From the NCBI GenBank assembly GCA_032622095.1, contig CP136066.1, forward strand, positions 133,271,917 through 133,335,916: a stretch of 64,000 nucleotides of DNA, written 5' to 3'. Source of the DNA: Siphonodentalium dalli (Eukaryota > Mollusca > Scaphopoda > Gadilida > Siphonodentaliidae). Positions 1-12,464 of the stretch are shown piece after piece; position 1 is the first letter of the stretch, and every line of letters begins with the position of its first letter. Under the pieces are notes generated by a model. It did no database searches. It was not told the origin of the DNA and saw nothing but the letters and a program-made list of their open reading frames with translations. Made by a program: the position numbers and the translations under genes.

Positions 1-650
1 CAATACATGAACCATAATATGTAGTGGATTTCGATAACATCTGATGAAATCCTTTGACAACAAGACAGTTTTGTATTGAATGTTTGTCAGCAGAATGTAT
101 ATTCCAATCCACATTGAAATCACCCACAATTATAAGCTCCTATTTATTCTGATATTTGCATAGAAGCCTTTGCAGGTTTGCACACAGTTTTCTACATGCC
201 CATATTTGAACTTGATATGTATACCAAATTTGGTTCAGTTCACTCGATTCAATCTAAAGTTATCATCTGGAAACCGCATATCAGGTAAAATCTAAGTCGA
301 AAAAGGGGCATAACTCAGTCAAAATCATGTGGACGAAACCCATATTCGAACTTGATCTGTTTTTTTGGGGTGGTAAACTAATATACCAAATTTGGTTCAG
401 TTCAATTGATTCAATCTAAAGTTATCATGCGGAAACCGCAATCAGGTAAAATCTAAGTCGAAAAAGGGACATATAAACTCAGTCAAAATCATGCGGACAA
501 AGCCCATATTTGAACTTGATCTGTATTTTGGTGTGGTAAACTAACATACCAAATTTGGTTCAGTTCACTCGATTCAATCTAAAGTTATCATCCGGAAATC
601 AAAAGCGGACGGACGACGGACGGACGGACAACCCATATCAAAACTAATAT
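1..650 (+). mobile_element. Pearl-type element, 5' part outside the window
   Basis: Core units start near 304 (aaaaggggcataactcagtc) and 464, spacing ~160. They contain aatataccaaatttggttca and aaagttatcatccgga and end in a (GGAC)n tract at 605-630. The terminal hairpin is not obvious. Confidence 0.55.
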
Positions 651-1535
651 CACGCACTGCATGGGAGCATATTCCAGTTCTGTAGTGCTGACTAAAGAAA
701 TTTGAACAAAACTGTCCACCAATAAAAAGTTTGGTAGCAACATAAAAATTAATCTTACATAAAAAGCTGGGGTGCTAATTTATTGAAGAGATGGGTGTTT
801 CTTTACAGTATACTAAGCATTGTGACGTACATTTATGGTTTATTATCACAGAGTGATGAAAGTTCCGAAAATGTAACAAGTATTTATACCAAAAGGGTAT
901 ACACTTCAGTTTCCGCGTTACATTCAATATTTCTGATTCCGAGGGTCACAGCGGTCGGCTCATCAAGTTTCTAAAATATGATATATATTTTATAGTATAT
1001 TCTTTGTAAAGTTTTTAAAACTACATCATGAAAATCTGTTTCTAAGTATGAATTTTTTAGTTTAGGCATTGAACATTTCTCTAAACACAGGGCATACCAC
1101 CGCCTTCCCTGTAGACAGAGTTCGCACCCGCTTGGTTGTTTCACAGATTTCGGCCTTCCAAAATATAAAACAAGTCAGAAGGCGTTTTTTTCGGTCCGGC
1201 ATGTCTGCTGTCGCAACTGGGGATATATATGTCAAATTGTTGGTGGTCAGGTCTTGTCTGTAAATATGAACATGAATAAATCTAGAGCCTGTCCATGCGG
1301 CTAGTATGCAAAAGGTGTTTTGTCGTCATTTATTCAGTGGAGGGAAGACTATTATTTTCTGTCCATGTCTGCTCGGGGGTTCTGGGAGCTCTCTATACAC
1401 CTTTTATTTTAACATGCCTGTAAATCAACATTTCTCCAATAAATGTGGGCTGCAGGGTGTGCCGATTGAGTCAAATGTAAAATCCAATATGGCCACCAAC
1501 AGCCTTGATTTTTAACGAAACTAAAAATGAAAGTG
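651..1535. other. Unassigned sequence
   Basis: Open frames of 60-70 codons without motifs. No repeat recognised. Confidence 0.35.
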
Positions 1536-2790
1536 TCAATGACACTGTAGCTCAACTTGGAAAGGGAATATTTAATGTGTTACAGTGAATGGAGCGATTA
1601 GGAATGTGGAAAGTTGAAATGTCTAAGTAATACTAGATTATCAATATGAAGAGATATATATATATAAAAGTAAAATCCAAGATGGTTGCTGGTGGCTATG
1701 TTTTCCAATAAAATTCAAAAACATTTGATAGCTTCCATCTAGTAAGATCAATATCAAGATTAATATGAAGTCTGGAGATGATCGGATGAGGGAAGTGGAC
1801 TGTAGGGTGTGCCAAAGGATTTAGTCATGCAAAGAGTAAAATCCAAGATGGCTGCCAGTGGACACGTTTTAAGGCCAAATGACCTAAAAATGACTCGTTC
1901 TCATCTACATGTCATTGTTAACATCCGTGACAAATTTAATGATGATCTGACCAAAGGTACGACCTGAAGCCTGTGTGAAAGGATTTAGTCATGCAAAGAG
2001 TAAAATCCAAGATGGCTGCCAGCGGCCATGTATTCTGGCCGAACGACCCCAAAATTACTCGTTCCCATCTACATGTCATTGTTAACATTCATGACAAATT
2101 TTATGATGACCCGACCAAAGGTACGACCTGTAGCCCGTGCCAAAGGATTTAGTCATGCAAAGAGTAAAATCCAAGATGGCTGCCAGCGGCCATCTTTTTT
2201 GGCCAAATGACCCCAAAATTACTCGTTCCCATCTACATTTCAATATTAACATCCATGACAAATTTCATGATGATCAGACGAACAGTACGACCTGTAGCCC
2301 GTGCTAATGGATTGAATTCTGAAATCCAAGATGGCCACTGGCAGCCATGTTTTTTGTCCGAATGACCCCAAAATTACTTGTTCCCATCTACATTCCAATT
2401 GCAACAGCCATGACAAATTTCATGATGATCAGACTGAAGGTACGACCTGTCGCCGTGCCAAAGGATTTAGACATGCAAAGAGTAAAATCCAAGATGGCTG
2501 CCGGTGGCCATGTTTTTTGGCCGAATGACCCCAAAATGACTCGTTCCCATCTGCATGTCAATACTAACATCCACGACAAATTTCATGATGATCAGACGAA
2601 CAGTACGACCTGTAGCCCGTGCTAATAGGTTGAATTTTGAAATCCAAGATGGTTGCTGGCGTCCATGTTTTTTTTTCGAATGATCTGACCAAAGGTACGA
2701 CCTGTAGCCTGTATTGTTGACGAATCACCTACACACGGACAACGGACGACAAAGCCATGGCAATAGCTCAAACTTTACAAAGTAAAGTTC
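1536..2790. repeat. Tandem array of 155-164 bp units with AAGATGGC core (copy 1)
   Basis: Cores atccaagatgg start at 1841, 2005, 2169, 2324, 2487 and 2642, giving spacings 164, 164, 155, 163 and 155. The 164-bp type carries ccaaaggatttagtcatgca and the 155-bp type gctaatggattgaatt. A diverged first unit lies at ~1670. The tail acacacggacaacggacgac with caatagctcaaac ends the array. Confidence 0.88.
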
Positions 2791-4520
2791 AGCTAAAAAA
2801 TGGATAGCTCCCATCTAGAGGTCAGCCTGTAGGGTCGGCGAAGGATTAGGTCATGCCAAGAGTAAATTTTAAGATAGATGCCAGTGGCCATATTTTTCAT
2901 AAAAAAATGTTCAGATTTGATAGCTACAATCTGGAGGCGATCCTAATCATGCCAGTCAATATTCAAAACAGTTCTCCAATAAATGTGGGCTGCAGGGTGT
3001 GCTGATAAATTTAAATGTGAAATCCAAGAGAGCTGCTGGTGGCCATGTTTTTAAAAACAAATTTCGGAAAAAAATAGATAGCTCCCATCTAGAGGTCACT
3101 CTAGGAATGTGGCCTGTAGGGTGTGCTGAAGGAGATTCTTGACAAACGCACTGACGGACGGACAGACCACAGATGCCAACACATGGCAATAGCTCAGACT
3201 TCATCAAGTTGAGCTAAAACAGATTAATTTGTTTTACTTAAGTTAACCACATATCCCAGTCTGTGTGCGACTTGATTTACCATGGCATTCTTTTTATATT
3301 ATATTTTTACCTAAAGAATTTGAAACTCATTGCGTGCCAAATTTCGAAAAAATCCAGCTCAGCTGAGTTGACTGAAAATATAGTAGATGACTGATGTTTA
3401 TAAATGTTTTAAAAATTGATTTAAAACTATTATTTTCGATCAACTGCAATCATTATCTTGTAAGATACATTGTATTACTGGACTCATGTATTGAAGGGAA
3501 TTACATATATTACATAACCGTAATTTAGAAGGAAAAAAAGCCTGTTTCACCCTTATTTGAGCTGTTTAAAAAAAATTGATTATGTTTTACCCTCAATTGT
3601 AAAAACACAGATTCATGTATTTCACGAGAAATTCATGGAAATGAAGCAATATAAAACATACTTAGATGTAAGTGTCAATGACACTATTGCTCAACTTCAT
3701 GTTTTTTAACAAAATTTAGGAACAAATGGTAATATCCCATCTTGAGGTCACCCTGAAGTTTGAAGTTTGTTGACGATTGATTGAGGGAAGTGACCTGTAG
3801 GGCGTGGCGAATGATTTTGTCATGCAAAGAGTTAAATCCAAGATGGCAGCTGACGGCCACATTTTTCAATGGAATTCAGAAACTTGATAGCTCCCATCAA
3901 GAGCTCACCATTAAGATCCATATGAAGTTTGGGAACAATCGGATGAGGGATGTGGCCTCTAGGGTGTGCCAAGCAATTAGTCGTGCAAACGGACAGCCAG
4001 ATGCCAACCCATAACAATAGCTCAAACTTAACTTTGTCCTTTGACCCGATTGGAAAGACTGAGAGAAAACAAACATGGTACCCATCTTGTATGACGCTGT
4101 GTTTGGATCATTTTTGTAAAATATGTTTTCGTTATGCCTCTTCTATCAAATTCACAAAACGGCAATATCCAAATTCAACATGTTTTTTGGCCGAACGACC
4201 CCAAAATGACTCGTTCCCATCTACATGTCAATATTAACTTCCACAACAAATTTCATGGTGATCAGACGAACACTCCGGCCTGTAGCCTGTGCTAATGGAT
4301 TTAATTTTGAAATCCAAGATGGCCACTGGCAGCTATGTTTTTTTGCCGAATGACCCCAAAATGACTAGTTCCCATCTACATGTCAATGCCCATGACAAAT
4401 TTCATAATGATCCGACCAAAAAGGTACGACCTGTAACCCGTGCTAAAGGAAATTGTTGACAAATCACACACACACGGACGACGGATACCAAGCCATGGCA
4501 ATAGCTCAAACGTGTTGCAG
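2791..4520. repeat. Diverged units of the AAGATGGC family with gaps
   Basis: Related units at 2810-3210 (gatagctcccatctagaggt form) and 3665-4045 (gtcaatgacactattgctca start), and array-type units at 4180-4520. 3211-3660 is unassigned AT-rich sequence. Confidence 0.6.
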
Positions 4521-6950
4521 AATTTTGATGTTTTGGGTACCAAGCTTTGGGAATTGGTCTTTTTGAGTGGCCAGTTTGACCTTTGTGGGTTTAGTTTATA
4601 GGTATTGTCACATTTCTTAGCATTATATATGTCACCAATAAAAAGCAAATATGAGGCAGTAATAGCCATTTTAAAGATTTGATCAGATGAAAGATTTTGG
4701 TATTAAATTTAAATGTATGCTGAAAACACAACAAATGTCAAGCTGGGTACCCTAAACACCTTTTTGTAAAGCAGAGTACACGACACACCAAAATGTGGCC
4801 CATTCATCTTTAATTATTCGTGCATATGGGACATTAGAGTGGACATTTCCAACAATTGGAAAACATGAGGGATGAGTTGTAAAACTCCAACTAGAGGGGT
4901 ACACAAATTGATTTTTTCAGATTGTGGATTTTGATCTGCGAGGTGCAATCGGAAATTAAGTTTTAAAATCCTCCCACCTCCGCCGAGAAAAGACCACCAA
5001 TCAGTGCCCGAAAGCTCATTTATCAACACCGATTGTGCGTGTTCTACAAGAAGTTATTTTTTTTAATATCTATAATTAGGTTTGGATATCATTAAATATA
5101 CAATTGGTTTCCCACAAATCTGATGGCGACATCATGTTTCACATATCATTTGTGTATGTAATGGGTGGAATTGGTCCTATATAAAACATTCATTTCTAAT
5201 AAATACAAAAAAAATTGCAAAAAAATATCCTCTTCCCTGTACATGTAATATTGTCCAAGGGTAGATTGTTCCTTGCTTGCAGGTATTCTTGGGTTGTTCC
5301 ATGTGAATTTAGCTATTTGATTACTGTGTGGGCGTTATCATGTATCGTCTGTTTTCTGAGTGTTACCTCTGTTTCATTTGAAGGCATGGCAAGTGGATGC
5401 GATGCCAAATGGATAAATGTTCGAAATAAAGAGGTTTCTTAATGGTGAATTGGAATAAAAGTATTGGCGTTATCGAGAAAAGCCACCAGCTCGAAAATAG
5501 GTGAAAAGTAAGAGATTGCAATTTGTGTGAGGCATCAACTTTAGACAAGACATACAAGCGGTTTTGTTTCATGGACACAAGAAATATGAAGTTGTTCTTT
5601 CACTAATATGACACAAGTATATTAGTCATTTTCGAGAAATAAGCCTTGGAAGCGAGAATTAGGAATTTGTTAGGAGTGTTTCATTTCCCATTACGTGACC
5701 GAGTTTGGTGCCCCTGTTTATGCTGAGAATGAGCGAATAAGTTGCACTTGGACCGATATATATTCATCAAATTCGTTTTCAAATCACCCATTTCTAAATC
5801 ATGCGCCCATTTTGATTGGCAGGTTGACTACCTTGCATGAGGAAAATGTCAATGAGCCAGTCCCACCCAGCCAACCAGAACACAGAATGAATTCTCACTA
5901 ATGAATCCTCATTGATTTGACAGGTGTGCTGTCGCTTTCCAATCTTAATAGCACATGAACATTTCTTTGTTCTCGATTTCTTTGTTTTTAAAATTATGTT
6001 ATAACGTTCTTATAGCATTTGCGAGCTCTTATGTTGTGTGGATAACATAATATATCCCCAGGTGCTTTTGTGACCTATCGCTCCAGATAGTTAATACCTC
6101 TACAGTGAAGCACAGAACAAATGGTAATGATCCGAAAAAAACAATACTATGTGTACTAAATTTTGATGCAATTAATGGCCAAATTATGAAAGAATTTATT
6201 GCAATAACAGAATAATACAATCGTCCCCATGTCAGGAAACAACAAAACCCTGGTCCAATATTCTTCACTTTGCAAACTCCCGAGAGAATCTTTCTACACA
6301 TAGCAAATTTTGGACTCATCCCAAAAGCTTCAACCCATCTTACAGACAGGATTGAGCTAAAAATATGACCATTGGGCACATACAACATGAATACTGATCA
6401 TCAGTAACCATTACAATACAGATAATGAAGTACAAGAAAAAACCCTAAATAGATATTCATATTCATTTATTATTATAATCCACACAAATTTACAAAACGA
6501 TGTAATGCCTAGAGGCAAAATGAATGAAATGTTTTTCCCGTAACATCTGTTGCACCAACAAGTCTAAAGCCGCACACAGAGTTCAAGCTTCTTATTATAT
6601 TACTGACAATAGACATTATATATAATATTGGAAAGTGAAAGCTCTAGCATATAGATATAAAGCTATTCAGTCAAAAATAGTATTTAAAACACATAATGTG
6701 TTTAAATATCAAAGTTTATTTGATCACATTGGTACATCTGTCAGTGCCAACTGTGCATACTTGGCTATCAGCGTCTCTGATATGAAATAGATGTTACATA
6801 CAGCAATCATGAGAGATAAAGGGACTATTTTAACTATAATTGAAGCTGTTTGGAGATGATGGTTTTTATCGCCACAGAAGGGCTGTATCTTTTAGAAGCA
6901 TGCTTTTATTAATTCACAGATAACAAGATGGCTGCTGGCGGTAATTATTA
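4521..6950. other. Unassigned 3'-flanking sequence
   Basis: No exon, RNA gene or recognised repeat. A 119-codon minus-strand frame at 6029-6388 is hydrophobic and cysteine-rich but lacks splice or family support. Confidence 0.4.
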
Positions 6951-7445
6951 TACCCCCACTTTCGAAGAAAATGGGGGGTATACTGGATTGACTGCGTCTG
7001 TCTATCACACTTTCTCCCTCCATGTGTCCGTCCGTGGACGAAACACTCGACAAAAGCCATCTTAGATGTTAAGGTTGCGTTTCATTTTCTACCCTTTTTT
7101 GGGTTTCTGCAATCATTCGAACAGATATGAACCAATTTAAATATTTTTTTCTGTACAAGCTTCTTGTGACACCATATCGATATTATTAATCCAAATTTTT
7201 CTTTAAAGTTAAAAATCTTTTTTGTTGGGTTTACGGATAATGCGGGTTGAATTTGCCACGGTGGGGGTATGCTAGCACGCGAGTGCACACCTCTTGTTTT
7301 TTTTTTAATTCGGACAAATTTGAGTGCTGCCACCTAGAGGCCACCTGAATATCCATGTGAAGTATGAAAATTATATAGAGCTCCAAAGAAAGGACAGACA
7401 TAACCCATTTCTATATCCCCTGCCCAACTTCTTTTGCGGGGAATA
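6951..7445 (-). mobile_element. Two pearl-type 3' ends
   Basis: On the minus strand a (GGAC)-type tract (complement of gtccgtccgtgg, 7026-7037) is followed by a terminal hairpin (tataccccccattttc / gaaagtgggggtata, 6953-6982) and ataat. On the plus strand, 7389-7447 carries ggacagacataacccatttc, then tatcccctgcc ... gcggggaataat. They are 3' ends of two families, on opposite strands. Confidence 0.5.
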
Positions 7446-7702
7446 ATAGCAAAACAGTAGGAGGTAGGCTATAAATCTATATCATAAAGGCTTGAACACG
7501 GCATGTGACTTTAAGGTACTCAGTGAGAGTAAATATGGCCATTCTTGATAAATGCACAAAACAATCAACATAACAATCACATTCACTCAGCACTAAAATG
7601 CTAACAAACTGACATCATCTAACATGAGATAACAACATAAAAAATGACTTATGATACCTCTGACATGTACCTCCAAAACATGGATGGTTGAGTTCATATA
7701 TT

Positions 7703-7708
7703 TTTATT
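7703..7708 (-). promoter_or_regulatory. Polyadenylation signal AATAAA
   Basis: A canonical AATAAA on the minus strand lies about 320 nt downstream of the stop codon at 8027, as expected for the end of the last exon of the LRPPRC-like gene. The sequence between (7709-8026) would be its 3' untranslated region. No other strong signal lies closer to the stop. Confidence 0.45.
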
Positions 7709-8026
7709 GACCAACAAATTTCAGTTTCATACAGATACATTGTTGATGTTAAATATTTCTTAAGAAAAGGTATTTCTGATATGAAAATATCTGTGGTGAT
7801 TGTGGCTATTTTATAAGAAAAACTGGTCCAATGTCAGCAGAATTCAAATAGTTTTTCTTTGAAATCAGACAGCAATACACCATGCCATTAGCTAAAAGGA
7901 ACCCTGCAATACAATTGCTCATCAACGGAGCAAAACATGTACTCTGCATATGCTCCAAGCATATTTGCATCAGAAATAGTCAACAGTGTTGTGTTCTGAT
8001 AAATTAATTTGTACAACAAAAAGTTT

Positions 8027-8140
8027 TTAGCTAGCTCTGGCAGCTGATTTGAGAACTCCTGATGAAACAGAGTCTTCTTCAACAGTGGCTGGTCTCCATC
8101 GTCTTCTTCGCCTTTCACGAATAACTTTACTTGTATTAAC
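8027..8140 (-). CDS. LRPPRC: LRPPRC-like, terminal coding exon (37 codons plus stop)
   Basis: The acceptor is a pyrimidine-rich tract ending ccag at 8141-8142. The exon opens in phase 0, matching the phase 0 end of the exon at 15723-15865. In that frame it encodes 37 residues, starting VNTSK, then a strongly basic run (RERRRRRWR), then an acidic and serine stretch, ending SAARAS and a TAA stop at 8027-8029. A different frame of the same DNA stays open longer (to 7888) but cannot be reached from the upstream exon without a phase break. The basic tail is not a feature I recall from vertebrate LRPPRC, so this terminus is lineage-specific or the last junction is imperfect. Confidence 0.6.
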   Translation of the reverse strand, partial: VNTSKVIRERRRRRWRPATVEEDSVSSGVLKSAARAS

Positions 8141-9405
8141 CTGGTAATGTAGAGAATAATACACATCATTATCTTCGTACCTATATCTTTAAAATGAGTG
8201 TCTATTATCATGATGCTCAATCAAAATTTGATTCTGGGACAGTCATTCATTGAATCAAACTTTGCTTCCAACTGTCTATGTTGTTAACACACCTAGTTTT
8301 ATTGGAAAACAATCAGATAACTAAAAGTAAAGTTAAATCTAGAAACCAAAATAATTGGCAAATTCTAATTCGACAAGGGCCATAACTTCGGTAAAACTAG
8401 AGGACCAAACCCAGTCTGGAAAGCAATATAGTTTGCAAACTCTAAATCAACAAGGACCATAACTCCAGTAATGAAAGTGTCAATGATACTGAAGGTCAAC
8501 TTGGAGATGGACTAATGTCAAATGTTACAGTTAATGGAGTGATAAGAAATGCGGAAAGTTGGTATATGTCTTTGTAATACTAAATATCAACATGCCAGTG
8601 GCCATGTTTTTCATTGAAAATCATTCAAATTCAATGGCAGCCAAGCTGAGCTAAAAATAGGCTGACCTTACTGATATCTGAACTTGACCTGTGCCCCTAA
8701 CCAATAAGCTCACATACCAAAATTTATTTCATTAATTATAACTGATTTTATCATTTAGAATAGGCCAGATGCATGGATGACCACTGGTGATTCCTATATT
8801 ATTCGGGGGACAAAAATGATATTTTTGGCGTAGTTCTGACCCTTGTTATTAAAACACTCAGATTAATCATTCCTCAAAATTGGCCACAGCAATATGCACT
8901 GCCATGGGGAAATTCCATGGCAACATGCGAAACATATAATGCCACAGCACCAAATTTGGCGTGGAACATTTTTCTTAATTCCGAGGGCTGGATTAAAGGC
9001 AGATCCGATGAAAATCATTCAAATTTGATAGTTCCCATCTAGAGGTGATCCTAAATAAGCCTGTAAATAATTCTCCAATAAATGTGGGATGTGCTGATGG
9101 ATTCACATTTGTTATCCAAGATGGCTGCTATTGGCCATGTTTTTTTTAACGAATTTCTGGGAAAAAGGAGGCTCCCTCCCATCTAGATGTCACCCCGAAG
9201 ATCCATATGAAGTTTGGTGATGATTGGATGAGAAATGTGACCTTGGATTGGATGAGAAATGTGACCCGTAAGATCCAAGATGGCCACTGGCAGCCATGTT
9301 TTTTAACAGAATTTGGAAATGAAAGTATCAATGACACTGTAGCTCAACTAAGATAGGGGAATAATTTAATGGTTGACAGTAAATGGAGGAATAGGAAAGG
9401 TGCTA
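8141..9405. repeat. Last intron: mixed interspersed repeat fragments
   Basis: No exon is visible. A stretch at about 8225-8310 (around ttgcttccaactgtctatg) recurs at 52300-52360 and 60590-60640. From about 8465 to 9400 there are fragments that also occur at 1537, 3672 and 60914 (the motif gtgtcaatgacactg followed by agctcaac), and fragments of the 'ccaagatggctgc' repeat at 9117 and 9275. Confidence 0.5.
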
Positions 9406-9409
9406 ATTG

Positions 9410-10560
9410 AAATGTCTAACCTGTGCCAAAGGATTTAGTCATGCAAAGAGTAAAATCCAAGATGGCTGCTGGCGGCCATGTTTTTTTAGCCAATTGACCC
9501 CAAAAGGACTCGTTCCCATCTACGTGTCATTGTTAACATCCATGACAAAAATTTCATGAAGATCTGACCAAAGCTACGACCTGTAGCCCGCGCCAAAGGA
9601 AAAAGTCATGCAAAGAGTAAAATCCAAGATGTTTTTCAGCCGAATGACCCCAAATTGACTCGTTCCCATCTACATGTCAATATTAACATCTATGACATAT
9701 TTCATGATGATCAGACGAACAGTACGACCTGTAGCCCGCGCCAATGGATTGAATTTTGAAATCCAAGATGGCTGCTGGCAGCCATGTTTTTCGGCCGAAC
9801 GACACCAAAATGACTCGTTCCCATCTACATGTCATTGTTAACATCCATGACAAATTTCATGAAGTTCCGACCAAAGCTACAACCTGTAGCCCGCACCAAA
9901 GGATTTAGTCATGCAAAGAGTAAAATCCAAGATGGCTACTGGCAGCCATGTTTTTTGGCCGAACGACCCCAAAATTACTCGTTTCCCATCTACATGTCAT
10001 TGTTAACATTCATGACAAATTTTATGATGATACGACCAAAGGTACGACATGTAGCCCGTGCCAAAGGATTTAGTCATGCAAAGAGTAAAATCTAAGATGG
10101 CTGCCAGCGGCCATCTTTTTTGGCCGAATGACCCCAAAATTACTCGTTCCCATCTACATGTCAATATTAACATCCATGACAAATTTCATGATGATCAGAC
10201 GAACAGTATGACCTGTAGCCCGTGCTAATAGATTGAATTTTGAAATCCAAGATGGCCACTGGCAGCCATGTTTTTTGTTCGAATGACCCCAAAATGACTC
10301 GTTCCCATCTACATGTCAATATTAACATCCATGACAAATTTCATGATGATCAGATGAACAGTACGACCTGTAGCCAATGGATAGCATTTTGAAATCCAAG
10401 ATGACCGCCAGGGGCCATGTTTTTTGGCCGAATGGCACCAAAATGACTCGTTTCCCATCTACATGTCAATGTTAACATTCATGACAAATCTCATAAAGAT
10501 CAGACCAAAGGTACGACCTGTAGCCCGCGCCAATGGAAATTGTTGACGGACACACGTACG
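9410..10560. repeat. Tandem array of ~155-164 bp units with AAGATGGC core (copy 2)
   Basis: Seven or more diverged head-to-tail units, each with the blocks aaaatccaagatggc, a short variable stretch around ccatgtttttt, gaccccaaaatgactcg, acatgtcaatattaacatcc, aaatttcatgatgatcaga and acgacctgtagcccg. Units alternate between a form with 'ccaaaggatttagtcatgc' and a form with 'gctaatggattgaattttg', as in the array at 1790-2760. The array ends near 10560 with the same tail (acacacggacgacggatgcc, then aatagctcaaac) as the arrays ending near 2790 and 4510, which suggests a defined element end. Short open frames here are products of the repeat. Confidence 0.8.
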
Positions 10561-10864
10561 ACGGATGCCAAACCATGGCAATAGCTCAAACTTACAAAGT
10601 AAAAATGGTAAGCACCTAGAGGTGACCCCGAAGACCCATATGAAGTTTGGTGATGATTGGATGAGGGATATGCCCTGCAGGGTGTGCTAAAGGATTTAGT
10701 GATGCAAAGAGTAAAATCCAAGATGGCTGCCGGTGGCCATATTTTTCATTGAAAATCGTTCAAATTTGATAGCTCCCATCTAGAGGTGATCCTGGACTCA
10801 TACCAAATATCAGTCAAATGTTGTTTGAGTATCGCGCAAATGGTCAAAACGATAAAAACTGCTA
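10561..10864. repeat. Diverged single unit of the AAGATGGC repeat family
   Basis: Contains one more ccaagatggctgcc core (about 10718-10731) in a related but distinct flanking context (tagctcccatctagaggtgat), matching 2820-2960 and 3000-3130. No gene seen. Confidence 0.5.
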
Positions 10865-11827
10865 ACAAGAGCTACGCTGGGCGTGCAATATACGCCCTCT
10901 CTTGGGTCGGCGGAAACTGGTAAAAAAGGGGCATAACTCTGGTAAAAATTGGCGGACGGAACTCAAATTTGAACTTGACCTGTGTTTTGGTGGGAGAAAG
11001 TAATATACCAAATTATCATTGAATCCAATAAGCTCTAGTAAAGTTATCATCCGGACAACAAATTTCAGGGATTTTCTAAGTCAAATTACGTCAAATAAGG
11101 GGCATAACTCCGGTGAAAATTGGCGGACGGAACCCAAATTCGAACTTGAGCTGTCTTTTCTCCTAATAAACCCACATACCAAACTTGATTGAAATCGGTT
11201 CACTCTAACTAAAGTTATCATCCGGACAACAAATTTCAGGGATTTTCTAAGTCAAATTACGTCAAAAAAGGGGCCATAACTCTCGCAAAAATTATCGGAT
11301 TAAAACGAAATTCGGACTTGAGCTGTATTTTGATATATGTAATCCACAAAAAAACGGGTTTTGCGTATAAACATTCCAAAATCGAGTCATCATCCGGAAA
11401 CCAAAAAACATAAGAAAAACTGAATTTTCTGAGTCGAAAAAGGGGCATAACTCTGCCAAAAATGGTCGGACAGAACCCAAGTTCGAACTTGACCTGTGTT
11501 TTGGTGGGAGAAAGTAATATACCAAATTTGGATTCATTCCGATAAACTATACTAAAGTTATCATCCGGACAACAAATTTCAAGGATTTTCCAAGTCAAAA
11601 AACGTTAAATAAGGGGCATAACTCCGGTGAAAATTGGCGGGCGGAACCCAAATTCGCACTTGAACTTACTTTTCGGCTAATAAACCCACATACCAAATTT
11701 TACTAATTTTGGTTCACTCTAACTAAAGTTATCATCCGGACAACAGGTTAACGGACGGACGGACGGACGCCCGGACGGACAGACCAATACTATAATACGG
11801 CCTTTTTTTCAAAAGGGCGTATAAAAA
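10865..11827 (+). mobile_element. Pearl/Helentron-type non-autonomous element, full length
   Basis: It begins ACAAGAGCTACGCTGGGCG and soon carries ATACGCCCT. It then has about five diverged ~170-bp internal repeats, each starting aaggggc(c)ataactc (near 10928, 11097, 11268, 11441, 11611), a (GGAC)n tract at 11750-11780, and a 3' terminal hairpin built from atacggccttttttt and aaaagggcgtat. The 3' AGGGCGTAT is complementary to the 5' ATACGCCCT. Subterminal inverted repeats, a tandem core, a microsatellite and a 3' hairpin together match the architecture described for bivalve pearl elements and Helentron-associated elements. No protein is encoded. No clear target duplication is seen. Confidence 0.6.
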
Positions 11828-11837
11828 GACGGGAAGT

Positions 11838-12012
11838 ATCCACCAGTCCAATTATATCTTCAACATTCATTCCAGCCCAATTATATCTTCAACACTCATT
11901 CCAGCCCAATTATATCTTCAACACTCTTTCCAGCCCAATTATATCTTCAACACTCTTTCCAGCCCAATTATATCTTCAACACTCTTTCCAGCCCAATTAT
12001 ATCTTCATTACT
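11838..12012. repeat. 29-bp minisatellite, six units
   Basis: Six nearly identical 29-bp units (start ccagcccaattatatcttca, end acactcatt) lie head to tail. Differences are single bases at the array edges. Confidence 0.9.
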
Positions 12013-12464
12013 CATTCAGCAGAAAGAATCAGTATTCCTCTATTTGCAGAGTTTATCCGGTGAGTGGTGGTGATTTAGATTTGAGGCAGGGTCGATTGAT
12101 AAATGGCAAATATGATAGGGTCAACTATATTGATGATAGTGTTGAGTCGTAACACTATAGTGAAGGTATCATGTGCGTTCAGCCACTCCCAAATAAATTA
12201 TCGGTTTATAAAATAAACCCAGTTGGTGAATACGAGTCCAGGAGATTTTAAGAGTGAATACTGTTTTCACTTGGACATAAATCATTAATATTTTTAGAAC
12301 ATAACATTTTTACTTGAGAATGTTTTAAAGTGATGTGAAACACTCCTATAGGTTATTCAACAAGAAATTAAAAATAATCTTGCTAAGAGTAGTAATTTTT
12401 ACAAATACATGTATTATATCCAAATTGACAACAAACACAGTCATTCTTATATATTAATTAAGGG
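12013..12464. other. Unassigned intron sequence
   Basis: AT-rich sequence between the 29-bp minisatellite and the second pearl-type copy. No exon, RNA gene or repeat recognised. Confidence 0.4.

Noticed and set aside
6029-6388. 119-codon minus-strand frame downstream of the LRPPRC-like gene
   Set aside because: No motif, splice site or regular codon texture. The length is within chance for this much sequence.
7888-8220. 110-codon minus-strand frame over the terminal exon
   Set aside because: It is longer than the called frame but needs a phase change at the junction with the exon at 15723-15865. The phase-consistent frame ends at 8027.
11257-11598. 113-codon minus-strand frame, duplicated at 12802-13143
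   Set aside because: Identical frames arise because the pearl-type element is duplicated. They cover its core repeats and (on the opposite strand) no family motif.
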